Part shown: one piece after another, positions 37,091 to 44,672 of the stretch | How positions within the stretch are numbered: position 1 is the first letter of the stretch | Layout: every line of letters begins with the position of its first letter | NCBI RefSeq assembly: GCF_900109755.1 | Contig: NZ_FOAR01000014.1 | Coordinates: forward strand, 1-64,000 | Reading direction: 5' to 3' | Length of the DNA stretch: 64,000 nt | Origin: Pseudomonas agarici | GTDB lineage: Bacteria; Pseudomonadota; Gammaproteobacteria; Pseudomonadales; Pseudomonadaceae | Translations under genes and position numbers: made by a program | The notes under the pieces: generated by a model | What the model was told of the DNA's origin: nothing | Databases searched by the model: none | What the model saw: only the letters and a program-made list of their open reading frames with translations

Positions 37091-37418
37091 CCTGACTCCA
37101 GGAACATCAGACTGTCATCCGGGTCGGTTACATAAGGAGCTGATCCGGGTCACGCGACGAGCGCGTGCAAAAACGCGACATTTTTAGTTGATCTAAAGCC
37201 CCTCACGTCCTAAAGTTCGCGCCGAACGTCCATGCTGGAAACGATCCATCCGGCTCAAGTACTGACGACGAGACAGCGAGGCCAAGGGAGGCGGTTAATC
37301 CCATGGCCTTTTTGCTTTCGGCGACGTGCCTTGGGAAGTAGGCGAACCAAAGTGGGGATACGGAGGACGTTCATTTGCACCCATTGATAACGCACGTTTG
37401 CCACTAGGAGTCCCCCGC
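37091..37418 (+). promoter_or_regulatory. speC leader region with an internal terminator-like hairpin
   Basis: About 330 bases without a gene. AGGCCA-A-GGGA (37279-37289) pairs with TCCC-A-TGGCCT (37299-37309) with one internal mismatch, followed by TTTTT (to 37313), ending about 105 nt before the speC start. It is either the end of a short upstream transcript (a small RNA) or an attenuator in the speC leader. A separate hairpin lies nowhere else in the region. Confidence 0.55.
37279..37313 (+). terminator. Intrinsic terminator-like hairpin inside the speC leader
   Basis: Eleven-position stem with one A-A mismatch, 9-nt loop, then a T-run. Position upstream of, and in the same direction as, speC suggests attenuation or a discrete small RNA. 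Confidence 0.65.
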
Positions 37419-38582
37419 ATGTCGATCCAGGTCGAAGACTATTTCGCGCGCGATACCTTTCAAAAAATGAAGGCTTTCGCCGATAAGCAAGAAACCCCTT
37501 TCGTGGTCATCGATACCCAGATGATCGCCCAAGCCTACGATGACCTGCGGGCAGGTTTCGAATTCGCCAAGGTCTACTACGCCGTCAAGGCCAACCCGGC
37601 CGTCGAAATCATCGACCTGCTGAACAAGAAAGGCTCGAGCTTCGACATCGCCTCCATCTACGAGCTGGACAAGGTGCTGGGCCAGGGCGTCAGCGCGGAT
37701 CGCATCAGCTACGGCAATACCATCAAAAAATCCAAGGACATCCGCTACTTCTACGAGAAGGGCGTGCGCCTGTACTCCACCGACTCCGAAGCCGACCTGC
37801 GCAATATCGCCAAGGCCGCACCGGGCTCCAAGGTCTACGTGCGTATCCTCACCGAAGGTTCGACCACCGCCGACTGGCCGTTGTCGCGCAAGTTCGGTTG
37901 CCAGACCGACATGGCCATGGACCTGTTGATCCTCGCCCGCGACCTGGGCCTGGTGCCTTATGGCGTGTCCTTCCACGTCGGTTCGCAGCAACGTGATATC
38001 AGCGTCTGGGACGCGGCCATTGCCAAGGTCAAGGTGATCTTCGAGCGCCTGAAGGAAGAAGACAACATCCACCTCAAGCTGATCAACATGGGCGGTGGCT
38101 TCCCGGCCAACTACATCACCCGCACCAACAGCCTGGAAACCTATGCCGAGGAAATCATCCGTTTCCTCAAGGAAGACTTCGGCGACGATCTGCCGGAAAT
38201 CATCCTTGAACCCGGCCGTTCGTTGATCGCCAATGCCGGCATCCTGGTCAGCGAAGTGGTGCTGGTGGCGCGTAAATCCCGCACCGCCGTCGAGCGTTGG
38301 GTATACACCGACGTGGGCAAGTTCTCCGGCCTGATCGAAACCATGGACGAAGCCATCAAGTTCCCGATCTGGACCGAGAAGAAAGGCGAGATGGAAGAAG
38401 TGGTTATCGCCGGCCCCACCTGCGACAGCGCCGACATTATGTATGAGAACTACAAATACGGCCTGCCGCTGAACCTGGCCATCGGCGACCGCCTCTACTG
38501 GCTGTCTACCGGCGCCTACACCACCAGCTATAGCGCGGTTGAATTCAACGGCTTCCCGCCGCTGAAATCATTCTACGTATAA
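37419..38582 (+). CDS. speC: Ornithine/lysine decarboxylase, alanine-racemase fold
   Basis: A 387-residue PLP enzyme of fold type III that makes putrescine from ornithine (or cadaverine from lysine in related enzymes). PLP-binding Lys57 sits in YYAVKANP; the glycine-rich phosphate loop NMGGGFPANY and the substrate-side GPTCDSAD with Cys335 are present. The start at 37419 is preceded by AGGAG. It corresponds to P. aeruginosa SpeC (PA4519). A strong terminator follows, and an unusual hairpin lies in the leader. Ornithine versus lysine preference cannot be fixed from sequence. Confidence 0.9.
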   Translation: MSIQVEDYFARDTFQKMKAFADKQETPFVVIDTQMIAQAYDDLRAGFEFAKVYYAVKANPAVEIIDLLNKKGSSFDIASIYELDKVLGQGVSADRISYGNTIKKSKDIRYFYEKGVRLYSTDSEADLRNIAKAAPGSKVYVRILTEGSTTADWPLSRKFGCQTDMAMDLLILARDLGLVPYGVSFHVGSQQRDISVWDAAIAKVKVIFERLKEEDNIHLKLINMGGGFPANYITRTNSLETYAEEIIRFLKEDFGDDLPEIILEPGRSLIANAGILVSEVVLVARKSRTAVERWVYTDVGKFSGLIETMDEAIKFPIWTEKKGEMEEVVIAGPTCDSADIMYENYKYGLPLNLAIGDRLYWLSTGAYTTSYSAVEFNGFPPLKSFYV

Positions 38583-38608
38583 CCGGTCGCTTCCGCGTCG
38601 TAACCGCA

Positions 38609-38637
38609 AGGCCCGTGATCGCTCACGGGCCTTTTTA
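38609..38637 (+). terminator. Intrinsic terminator of speC
   Basis: AAGGCCCGTGA with TCACGGGCCTT around a 4-nt loop, running into TTTTT. Confidence 0.92.
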
Positions 38638-38680
38638 TTTACATACGCTGCAAAACCTTTAGAAGAAGTGGAAGGTTGCC

Positions 38681-38943
38681 CTAGGAAACTGGGTCGACGC
38701 CTATGTCCGCCATCATCCCGAGCAGAAAAACCGCTCGGGCTTCTTGGCGACGGCGGCCCTGAAAGTGCTCCAGGGCGCTTGAAGGCCCAACCTGCCAGCG
38801 CGTCCAACGCCTCGCGGTCCTGCTTGTCGCCCAGAGCCGCCTGCCCCGGATAGGATCGTCAGGGCCACCCGAACCGAATTATCTTCCAGCATGACCTTGA
38901 GCCAATCGCTGTCCAATAGCTCTTCACGCCCGCGTAACAGCAT
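38681..38943 (-). pseudogene. Frameshifted relic of a small unknown gene
   Basis: On the minus strand three reading frames join into one coherent protein-like sequence: MLLRGREELLDSDWLKVMLEDNSVRVALTIL, then GQAALGDKQDREALDALAGWAF, then ALEHFQGRRRQEARAVFLLGMMADIGVDPVS before a stop (the first part split here only for description). Two single-base shifts, near 38850 and 38775, separate the parts. The chain looks helical and soluble; no family recognised. A start ATG at 38943 follows AAGG. Either a pseudogene or a run of assembly errors. Confidence 0.5.
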
Positions 38944-39047
38944 GATCCGCACCTTAAAGAGAAGTCATCTCAATGGTATTTGATTCCTATCAACTGAGCT
39001 AAGATGCGCGCCGTGGCGAATGACTTTGATTGAGCAAGGCGATCACC

Positions 39048-40217
39048 GTGTTGAAGAAAGCACTGTTGCAACTGCATTGGCTGTTCGGCATCACGGCCGG
39101 GTTGGTGTTGGCGGTCATGGGCGTCACCGGGGCCATCGTCTCTTTTGACGACGAATGGTTGCGCCTGCTCAACCCTTCGGTGCTGCAAATCGAAGCGCCG
39201 AACCACGAGGCTCTGCCACCTGCCGAACTGGTGCGCAAGCTTGAAGCCCGCGAAGGCCAGACCGTTGCGATGCTGTGGAGCGAGCCCCATGGCGACACCG
39301 CTGGCCGGGTGTTCTTCACCGCACCGCCGGGTGAGCGACGTGGACAGTTGCGCTATTTCGATCCCTACACCGGTGACTACCGGGGCGAGGTTCGCGGCCA
39401 GGACTTCTTCAATCTGATGCTGCAACTGCACCGGTTCCTGGCCATGGGCGACATTGGCCGCCAGATCACCGGCGCCAGCACCCTGATGCTGGTGTTCTTC
39501 TGCCTGTCCGGCCTATACCTGCGCTGGCCGCGCAAGCCCCTCGACTGGCGCGCCTGGCTGACCCTCGACTGGTCGAAAAAAGGCCGTGCCTTCAACCGGG
39601 ACTTGCACTTGGTGGCCGGTACCTGGTGCCTGGCGTTCTACCTGTTGTCGGCCCTGACCGGATTGTTCTGGTCCTATGAGTGGTACAACAACGGCCTGAA
39701 CAAGCTGCTCGCCGACTCAGCGGCCCAGCAGCGCAAGATCGAACGTGGCCCGGCCCCGGTCGGCCCGGCGCCGACGGCCGACTATGGGGCCATCTGGACC
39801 AGCATCCAGCAAGCCGCCGGCCCGGACCTCAGTGCCTACAACATCCGCATGCCGGCGTTGGCCGGCCAACCGGCCACCGTGTATTACCTGCTTAACGACT
39901 CGCCCCACAATCGCGCCCTCAACCAGATCATGCTGGACCCAGCCACCGGCACGATCCGCGAGCACTTCCGCTATGCCGACAAAAGCCTCAAGGGACAACT
40001 GCTGACCAGCCTCTATGCGTTGCACGTCGGCAGTTATTTCGGCGTCATCGGGCGCATCCTGCTGACGGTTTCCAGCCTGATCCTACCGTTGTTCTTCGTC
40101 GTCGGCTGGTGGTTGTACCTGGATCGCCGGCGCAAGCAGCGCGCCCGAGGAAAAGCCCGCGAAGGGCTCGCCCCGGACAAGCGCGACGCTGCCAGCCAGG
40201 GCGGTTGCGCCGAATAG
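39048..40217 (+). CDS. PepSY-associated membrane protein
   Basis: A 389-residue inner-membrane protein of the PepSY_TM family. Hydrophobic segments lie at about 10-35, 130-160, 185-210 and 330-360, with a periplasmic PepSY-like region between (APGHE-type segment ALPPAELVRKLEAREG). Members are linked to iron uptake and reductive release of siderophore iron or to cytochrome-like redox roles. I choose GTG 39048 with AAGG upstream; TTG 39030 and 39051 are alternatives in frame. It converges on phoD with only 12 nt between stops. Confidence 0.8.
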   Translation: MLKKALLQLHWLFGITAGLVLAVMGVTGAIVSFDDEWLRLLNPSVLQIEAPNHEALPPAELVRKLEAREGQTVAMLWSEPHGDTAGRVFFTAPPGERRGQLRYFDPYTGDYRGEVRGQDFFNLMLQLHRFLAMGDIGRQITGASTLMLVFFCLSGLYLRWPRKPLDWRAWLTLDWSKKGRAFNRDLHLVAGTWCLAFYLLSALTGLFWSYEWYNNGLNKLLADSAAQQRKIERGPAPVGPAPTADYGAIWTSIQQAAGPDLSAYNIRMPALAGQPATVYYLLNDSPHNRALNQIMLDPATGTIREHFRYADKSLKGQLLTSLYALHVGSYFGVIGRILLTVSSLILPLFFVVGWWLYLDRRRKQRARGKAREGLAPDKRDAASQGGCAE

Positions 40218-40229
40218 TGCGCAGGGCAC

Positions 40230-41771
40230 TCAAACCGGTTGCAGCTTCTGCTCGAACACTGACACACCGTCCAGGTCACGTAGCACCACGCCCATCTCAC
40301 CGCTCTGTCCGTCGATATTGACCTCGCCGAAAAACTGGAACCCGGCAAACGGCGAACTGTTCTGCACCGCCGGGGCTTTCTCGAACACCACTCGCGGCCC
40401 GAAGGTCTTGTCCAACACATTGGGGCCAAAGCTGCCGGCGTTCATGGGACCGGCGACAAATTCCCAGAACGGCTCGAAATCCTGGAACGCGGCACGATCC
40501 GGATGATAGTGGTGGGCGGCGCAGTAGTGCACATCGGCGGTCAGCCAGACCGTGTTATGCACCTGTCGCGCCCGTAGGTGGCCGAGCAACTCGGCGATTT
40601 CCCGCTCACGGCCCTGAGCCGGCCCAGGGTCGCCGTTGGCAATCGCCTCCCAACGCGCCAAGCCAGGGCTAACCTCACCATCCGGCACCCCGAGGCCGAT
40701 GGGCATATCGGCGGCGATCACCTTCCATTGTGCCTTCGAGTTCTCCAGCTCGCGTTTGAGCCATGCCAATTGCTCACGCCCGAGAAAGGCTTTTGACGCC
40801 CCCAGATTGTCGTCGTTCGGCCCACGATAGCTACGCATATCGAGCACGAACACATCCAGCATCGGCCCGTAGCTGAGCCGGCGATAGATCCGCCCGCCCT
40901 GATCGGCCCGCTGTCGACGCACAGGTGCATATTCCAACCAGGCCTGGCGAGCACGCCCGACCAAGCTGTGGATATCTTTGCTCCGGTAGCGCTCGTCTAG
41001 CTGTTTGCCGGGCGACCAGTTGTTGGTCACTTCGTGATCGTCCCACTGCCAGATCTGCGGCACCTCGGCGTTGAAGCGCCGCAGGTTGTCGTCCAGCAGG
41101 TTGTAGCGGTAATTGCCACGAAACTCGGCGAGGCTTTCGGCAACCTTGCTTTTGGCTTCGGTCGTGATATTGCGCCAGATGCGCCCGCTTTCCGTGGCGA
41201 TCTGCGCCGGGATCGGACCGTCGGCATAAATGGTGTCGCCGCTGTGGATAAAAAAGTCCGGTAAGCGCAGGCGCATCGCTTCGTAGATACGCATCCCACC
41301 GATTTCCGGGTTGATGCCAAAGCCCTGACCAGCCGTGTCGCCACTCCAGACAAACCGGATATCGCGACGTTGCTGTGGCACGCTGCGTAAATGGCCGAAC
41401 CAAGGCTCGCTGGCAACACCGGATTGGGCATCTTCGAAGTGTACACGGTAGAAAATCGCCTGGTCGGCAGGCAAACCGCTCAGTTCGACGCACGCGGTAA
41501 AGTCGCAACCAGCGTCGGCCAGCGCCGAGACGAAGCGGCGCGGATTGCTGAAGACACTGCGGGTGTCCCACTCCACCACCATCCGTGCGGGGCGGTCGGT
41601 GCGACTCCAGACCATCGCCTTGTCGCCCAGCAGGTCGCCGGACTGTACGCCATCGGTCAGTTGTGGGCGGTCTTTGACCGAGGCGATCACCGCCGGCGCC
41701 AGGCCGGGCAGCAGCATGCCCGCACCCACGACCTGCATGATGCGTCGTCGTCCGAGATTGAAGTCGCTCAT
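40230..41771 (-). CDS. phoD: PhoD-family alkaline phosphatase/phosphodiesterase
   Basis: A 513-residue metallophosphatase predicted to be exported by Tat: the N terminus has RRRIMQVVGAGMLLPGLAPAVIA, a twin-arginine signal. Metal-binding motifs of PhoD are visible: VWSGDTAGQGFG, FIHSGDTIYADG, QWDDHEVTNNW and TADVHYCAAHHYHPD. Family enzymes use Ca and Fe and release phosphate from mono- and diesters under phosphate limitation. No Pho box could be assigned upstream with confidence. Single gene. Confidence 0.9.
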   Translation of the reverse strand: MSDFNLGRRRIMQVVGAGMLLPGLAPAVIASVKDRPQLTDGVQSGDLLGDKAMVWSRTDRPARMVVEWDTRSVFSNPRRFVSALADAGCDFTACVELSGLPADQAIFYRVHFEDAQSGVASEPWFGHLRSVPQQRRDIRFVWSGDTAGQGFGINPEIGGMRIYEAMRLRLPDFFIHSGDTIYADGPIPAQIATESGRIWRNITTEAKSKVAESLAEFRGNYRYNLLDDNLRRFNAEVPQIWQWDDHEVTNNWSPGKQLDERYRSKDIHSLVGRARQAWLEYAPVRRQRADQGGRIYRRLSYGPMLDVFVLDMRSYRGPNDDNLGASKAFLGREQLAWLKRELENSKAQWKVIAADMPIGLGVPDGEVSPGLARWEAIANGDPGPAQGREREIAELLGHLRARQVHNTVWLTADVHYCAAHHYHPDRAAFQDFEPFWEFVAGPMNAGSFGPNVLDKTFGPRVVFEKAPAVQNSSPFAGFQFFGEVNIDGQSGEMGVVLRDLDGVSVFEQKLQPV

Positions 41772-41900
41772 GATGAATCCCTGAAGAAGAAGCCAAACAC
41801 TGAATTTAGCGTCAGGGAATGAAGCGGGTATGACAGTCGACCGTACAGGCTGGGGCCGGGCGGCGTGGCGACGCAGCTTTCAGCGACTTCGAAGACCTCC

Positions 41901-41925
41901 TCGCGGGCCAGCTCTGCTCCCACGG
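41901..41925. repeat. Single REP-like element after fruA
   Basis: TCGCGGGCCAGCTCTGCTCC followed by CACGG resembles the P. fluorescens REP core. It touches a larger fold (GGCGAGCGG at 41924-41932 pairing with CCGCTCGCC at 41964-41972, with an inner CGGCC/GGCCG stem). It lies between phoD and the 3' end of the fru operon. Confidence 0.5.
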
Positions 41926-41988
41926 CGAGCGGCACCGGCCTTGGCCGAAACGACAGTCAAGACCCGCTCGCCACCAGAAGCCACAACG

Positions 41989-43719
41989 TCAAGCGCCGGT
42001 CGGTTCAATGCCCAGCTCGATCCCCTCCGACCGTTTGAGCACGGCATAGACCACCGCCGTCAGCACGCTGCCGGCAATGATCGCCAGCAGGTACGCCAGC
42101 GTGTGATTGATCGCATTGGGAATCAGCATCACGAACAGTCCGCCATGGGGGGCCATCAGCTTGCAGCCGAAGTACATGGACAGGGCGCCGGTCAGCGCGC
42201 CACCGGCGATACTCGCCGGAATCACCCGCAACGGGTCTTTGGCGGCAAACGGAATCGCCCCTTCCGAGATAAAGCACAGGCCCAGTACCAAGGCCGCCTT
42301 GCCCGCCTCCCGCTCACTCTGGGCAAACTTGCGCCGGGCGATCAACGTGGCGATACCCAGGCCAATAGGCGGCACCATGCCAGCTGCCATGGTCGCGGCC
42401 ATCGGTGCATAGCTCTGCGATGCCAGTAGCCCGACCGAGAAGGCATACGCGGCCTTGTTGATCGGCCCGCCGAGGTCGACGCACATCATCGCGCCAAGCA
42501 CCACACCCAACAGGATCGCGTTGGTGGTGCCCATGCTGTCGAGAAAATGCGTCAGGCCTTCGAGCATTCCCGCTACCGGTTTGCCGACCACGTAAATCAT
42601 CACCAAACCAGTGAACAGGCTCGCCAGCAACGGAATGATCAGAATCGGCTTCAGTGCTTCCAGGCTCGCGGGCAACCGCGCATAGCGATTGATCGCCTTG
42701 GCACTGTAGCCCGCGACAAAGCCGGCGACGATACCGCCGATAAACCCAGCGCCAAGGGTGCTCGCCAACAGCCCGCCGATCATCCCTGGCGCCAGTCCCG
42801 GACGATCGGCAATTGAGTAAGCAATGTAGCCGGCCAACAACGGCACCATCAGCTTGAAGGCGCTCTCCCCGCCGATCTGCATCAGCGCAGCCGCCAGCGT
42901 GCCGGGCTCCTTGAACGCGGTAATACCGAACACGAATGACAGCGCGATCAACAAGCCACCCGCCACCACCATCGGCAACATAAACGAAACACCTGTCAGC
43001 AGGTGCTTGTAGACACCAGTCTTTTCCTGCCTGACCGGTGCCGAGCCATCCCCTGAGACGGCACTCTGCGGCTTGCCTTCGGCCAGGGCCTTGTTCAAGG
43101 TGGCCTCCGGTTGCTTCAAGGCAACGCCGGTACCGCAACGGTAGATGTTCTTGCCGGCGAAACGCTCGGTGGCGACGTCGATATCGGCCGCCAGCAAGAC
43201 CACGTCAGCCTCGGCTATCGCCGCCGCGCTCAACGGGTTACAGGCGCCGACCGAACCTTGGGTCTCCACCTGCAACTCGTAGCCCAGGCGCTTGGCCGAC
43301 TGCTGCAAGGCTTGCGCCGCCATGAAGGTATGCGCGACACCGGTAGGACAGGCGGTTACTGCCACCAGGCGCGGTGCCCGTGGGTCCTCACCCGGCGCCT
43401 CGGCGGCGACGTGAACACGGGCCTCTTCAGCACCGCGACGCAGTACAGCTTCGACATCCTGTAATGCCTCGGCCGGCGTGGTCTGGAATACCCGTTTGCC
43501 AACAAAGCGCGACATATCCACTGGCGTGCTGCTGACCACCAGTACCCATTGCGCCGCCGAAAGGGTGGCCGCCGATAGTTGGCGCTCCGGATGCCCGCTG
43601 TCATGCACTTCGACACGGGTGCTCCAGCCCAGGCGCAGGGCGACCGCTTCCAACAGCCGAGCGCACAGCACACTGGTGACCCTGCCGTTCGGGCAAGCGG
43701 TAACAATGGCTAACTTCAT
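41989..43719 (-). CDS. fruA: Fructose PTS enzyme IIBC
   Basis: A 576-residue permease/phosphotransferase. An N-terminal IIB-like domain (VTACPNG at about 8-14) and a second IIB domain (VTACPTGVAHTFMA at about 124-137, the phosphorylated cysteine) precede the membrane IIC domain from about residue 235 (HLLTGVSFMLPMVVAGGLLIAL). It takes up fructose as fructose-1-phosphate using phosphate from FruB. ATG 43719 follows GAGGG. Last gene of fruB-fruK-fruA, which is the usual pseudomonad order. Confidence 0.95.
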   Translation of the reverse strand: MKLAIVTACPNGRVTSVLCARLLEAVALRLGWSTRVEVHDSGHPERQLSAATLSAAQWVLVVSSTPVDMSRFVGKRVFQTTPAEALQDVEAVLRRGAEEARVHVAAEAPGEDPRAPRLVAVTACPTGVAHTFMAAQALQQSAKRLGYELQVETQGSVGACNPLSAAAIAEADVVLLAADIDVATERFAGKNIYRCGTGVALKQPEATLNKALAEGKPQSAVSGDGSAPVRQEKTGVYKHLLTGVSFMLPMVVAGGLLIALSFVFGITAFKEPGTLAAALMQIGGESAFKLMVPLLAGYIAYSIADRPGLAPGMIGGLLASTLGAGFIGGIVAGFVAGYSAKAINRYARLPASLEALKPILIIPLLASLFTGLVMIYVVGKPVAGMLEGLTHFLDSMGTTNAILLGVVLGAMMCVDLGGPINKAAYAFSVGLLASQSYAPMAATMAAGMVPPIGLGIATLIARRKFAQSEREAGKAALVLGLCFISEGAIPFAAKDPLRVIPASIAGGALTGALSMYFGCKLMAPHGGLFVMLIPNAINHTLAYLLAIIAGSVLTAVVYAVLKRSEGIELGIEPTGA

Positions 43720-43730
43720 CACAATCCCTC

Positions 43731-44672
43731 TTATTGTTCTGCCAGGGCGTGCACGCTAACGCCGTATTCAAGCTGCGCCAGTTGCGCCGTGTCAGCGATG
43801 CCGAAACCGATCTGGGTCACAGCCAGGGCGGCAATCGCCGTCGCCGTGCGCAGGGTTTGTTCGGCACCATGTCCACTGAGCAGGCCATGGAGCATGCCGG
43901 CCAACAATGAGTCGCCGGCACCGACGGTGCTCGCCACGCTAACGGTCGGCGGCAGCCCGTGCAGGGCCGGTGCAGCGCTGAACCAGTTGACCCCTTCGGC
44001 CCCCAGGGAGACCACCACGTGCTCGATACCCTGGGCGTGCAAGCGGGCCGCGGCCTCGGACTGCGCGACTAACGAGGTCACGGGACTGCCCAGCGCCTCG
44101 GGCAATTCCTCGATATTCGGCTTGACCAGCCACGGCGCTGCCGTCAGTCCAGCCCGCAAGGCCGCGCCGCTGGTATCCAGGGCGACTTTCAGGCCGCGCT
44201 GCTTGAGCCGCAGCAACAGGGCTTGCAGCCATTGCGCACTGCCCCCCCGAGGCAGGCTGCCCGCCACCACCACTGCATCGTGACCGGGGGCAATCTGCTC
44301 AAGCCGATCCAGCAAGGCTTGCTGGGCCTCGACACTGACGAACGGGCCGGGTCCATTGAGATCGGTGATCCGCCCGTGGTGCTCGGCGAGTTTGATGTTG
44401 CTGCGAGTTTGCCCCGGTACGCGAACAAAGGCATCGACAAAACCACGGCGGGCGAACAGAGTTTCGAAAGCCTGTGGATTGTCCTCCCCGAGAAAGCCAC
44501 TCACGGTCAACCGATGCCCGAGATCCGCCAGCACCTGGGCGACGTTCACGCCCTTGCCGGCCGCATGGGTCTGCATCGCCTCGCTGCGATTGACCTGACC
44601 CGGCTCCAGCCGCATTAACTGCACGGTCAGATCCAACGCCGGGTTCAGGGTCAGGGTCAGAATCCGCGCCAT
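43731..44672 (-). CDS. fruK: 1-Phosphofructokinase
   Basis: A 313-residue PfkB-family sugar kinase converting fructose-1-phosphate to fructose-1,6-bisphosphate (EC 2.7.1.56). N-terminal LTLNPALDLT, the GKGVNVAQVLADLG motif and the catalytic anion-hole motif GAGDSLLAGM are present. Its ATG overlaps the fruB stop by one base. Acts between FruA uptake and glycolysis. Confidence 0.95.
   Translation of the reverse strand: MARILTLTLNPALDLTVQLMRLEPGQVNRSEAMQTHAAGKGVNVAQVLADLGHRLTVSGFLGEDNPQAFETLFARRGFVDAFVRVPGQTRSNIKLAEHHGRITDLNGPGPFVSVEAQQALLDRLEQIAPGHDAVVVAGSLPRGGSAQWLQALLLRLKQRGLKVALDTSGAALRAGLTAAPWLVKPNIEELPEALGSPVTSLVAQSEAAARLHAQGIEHVVVSLGAEGVNWFSAAPALHGLPPTVSVASTVGAGDSLLAGMLHGLLSGHGAEQTLRTATAIAALAVTQIGFGIADTAQLAQLEYGVSVHALAEQ

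Noticed and set aside
41924..41972. Large fold after fruA as a Rho-independent terminator
   Set aside because: The outer stem encloses a ~30-nt loop and lacks a T-run in the fruA direction; treated as part of a REP-like region.
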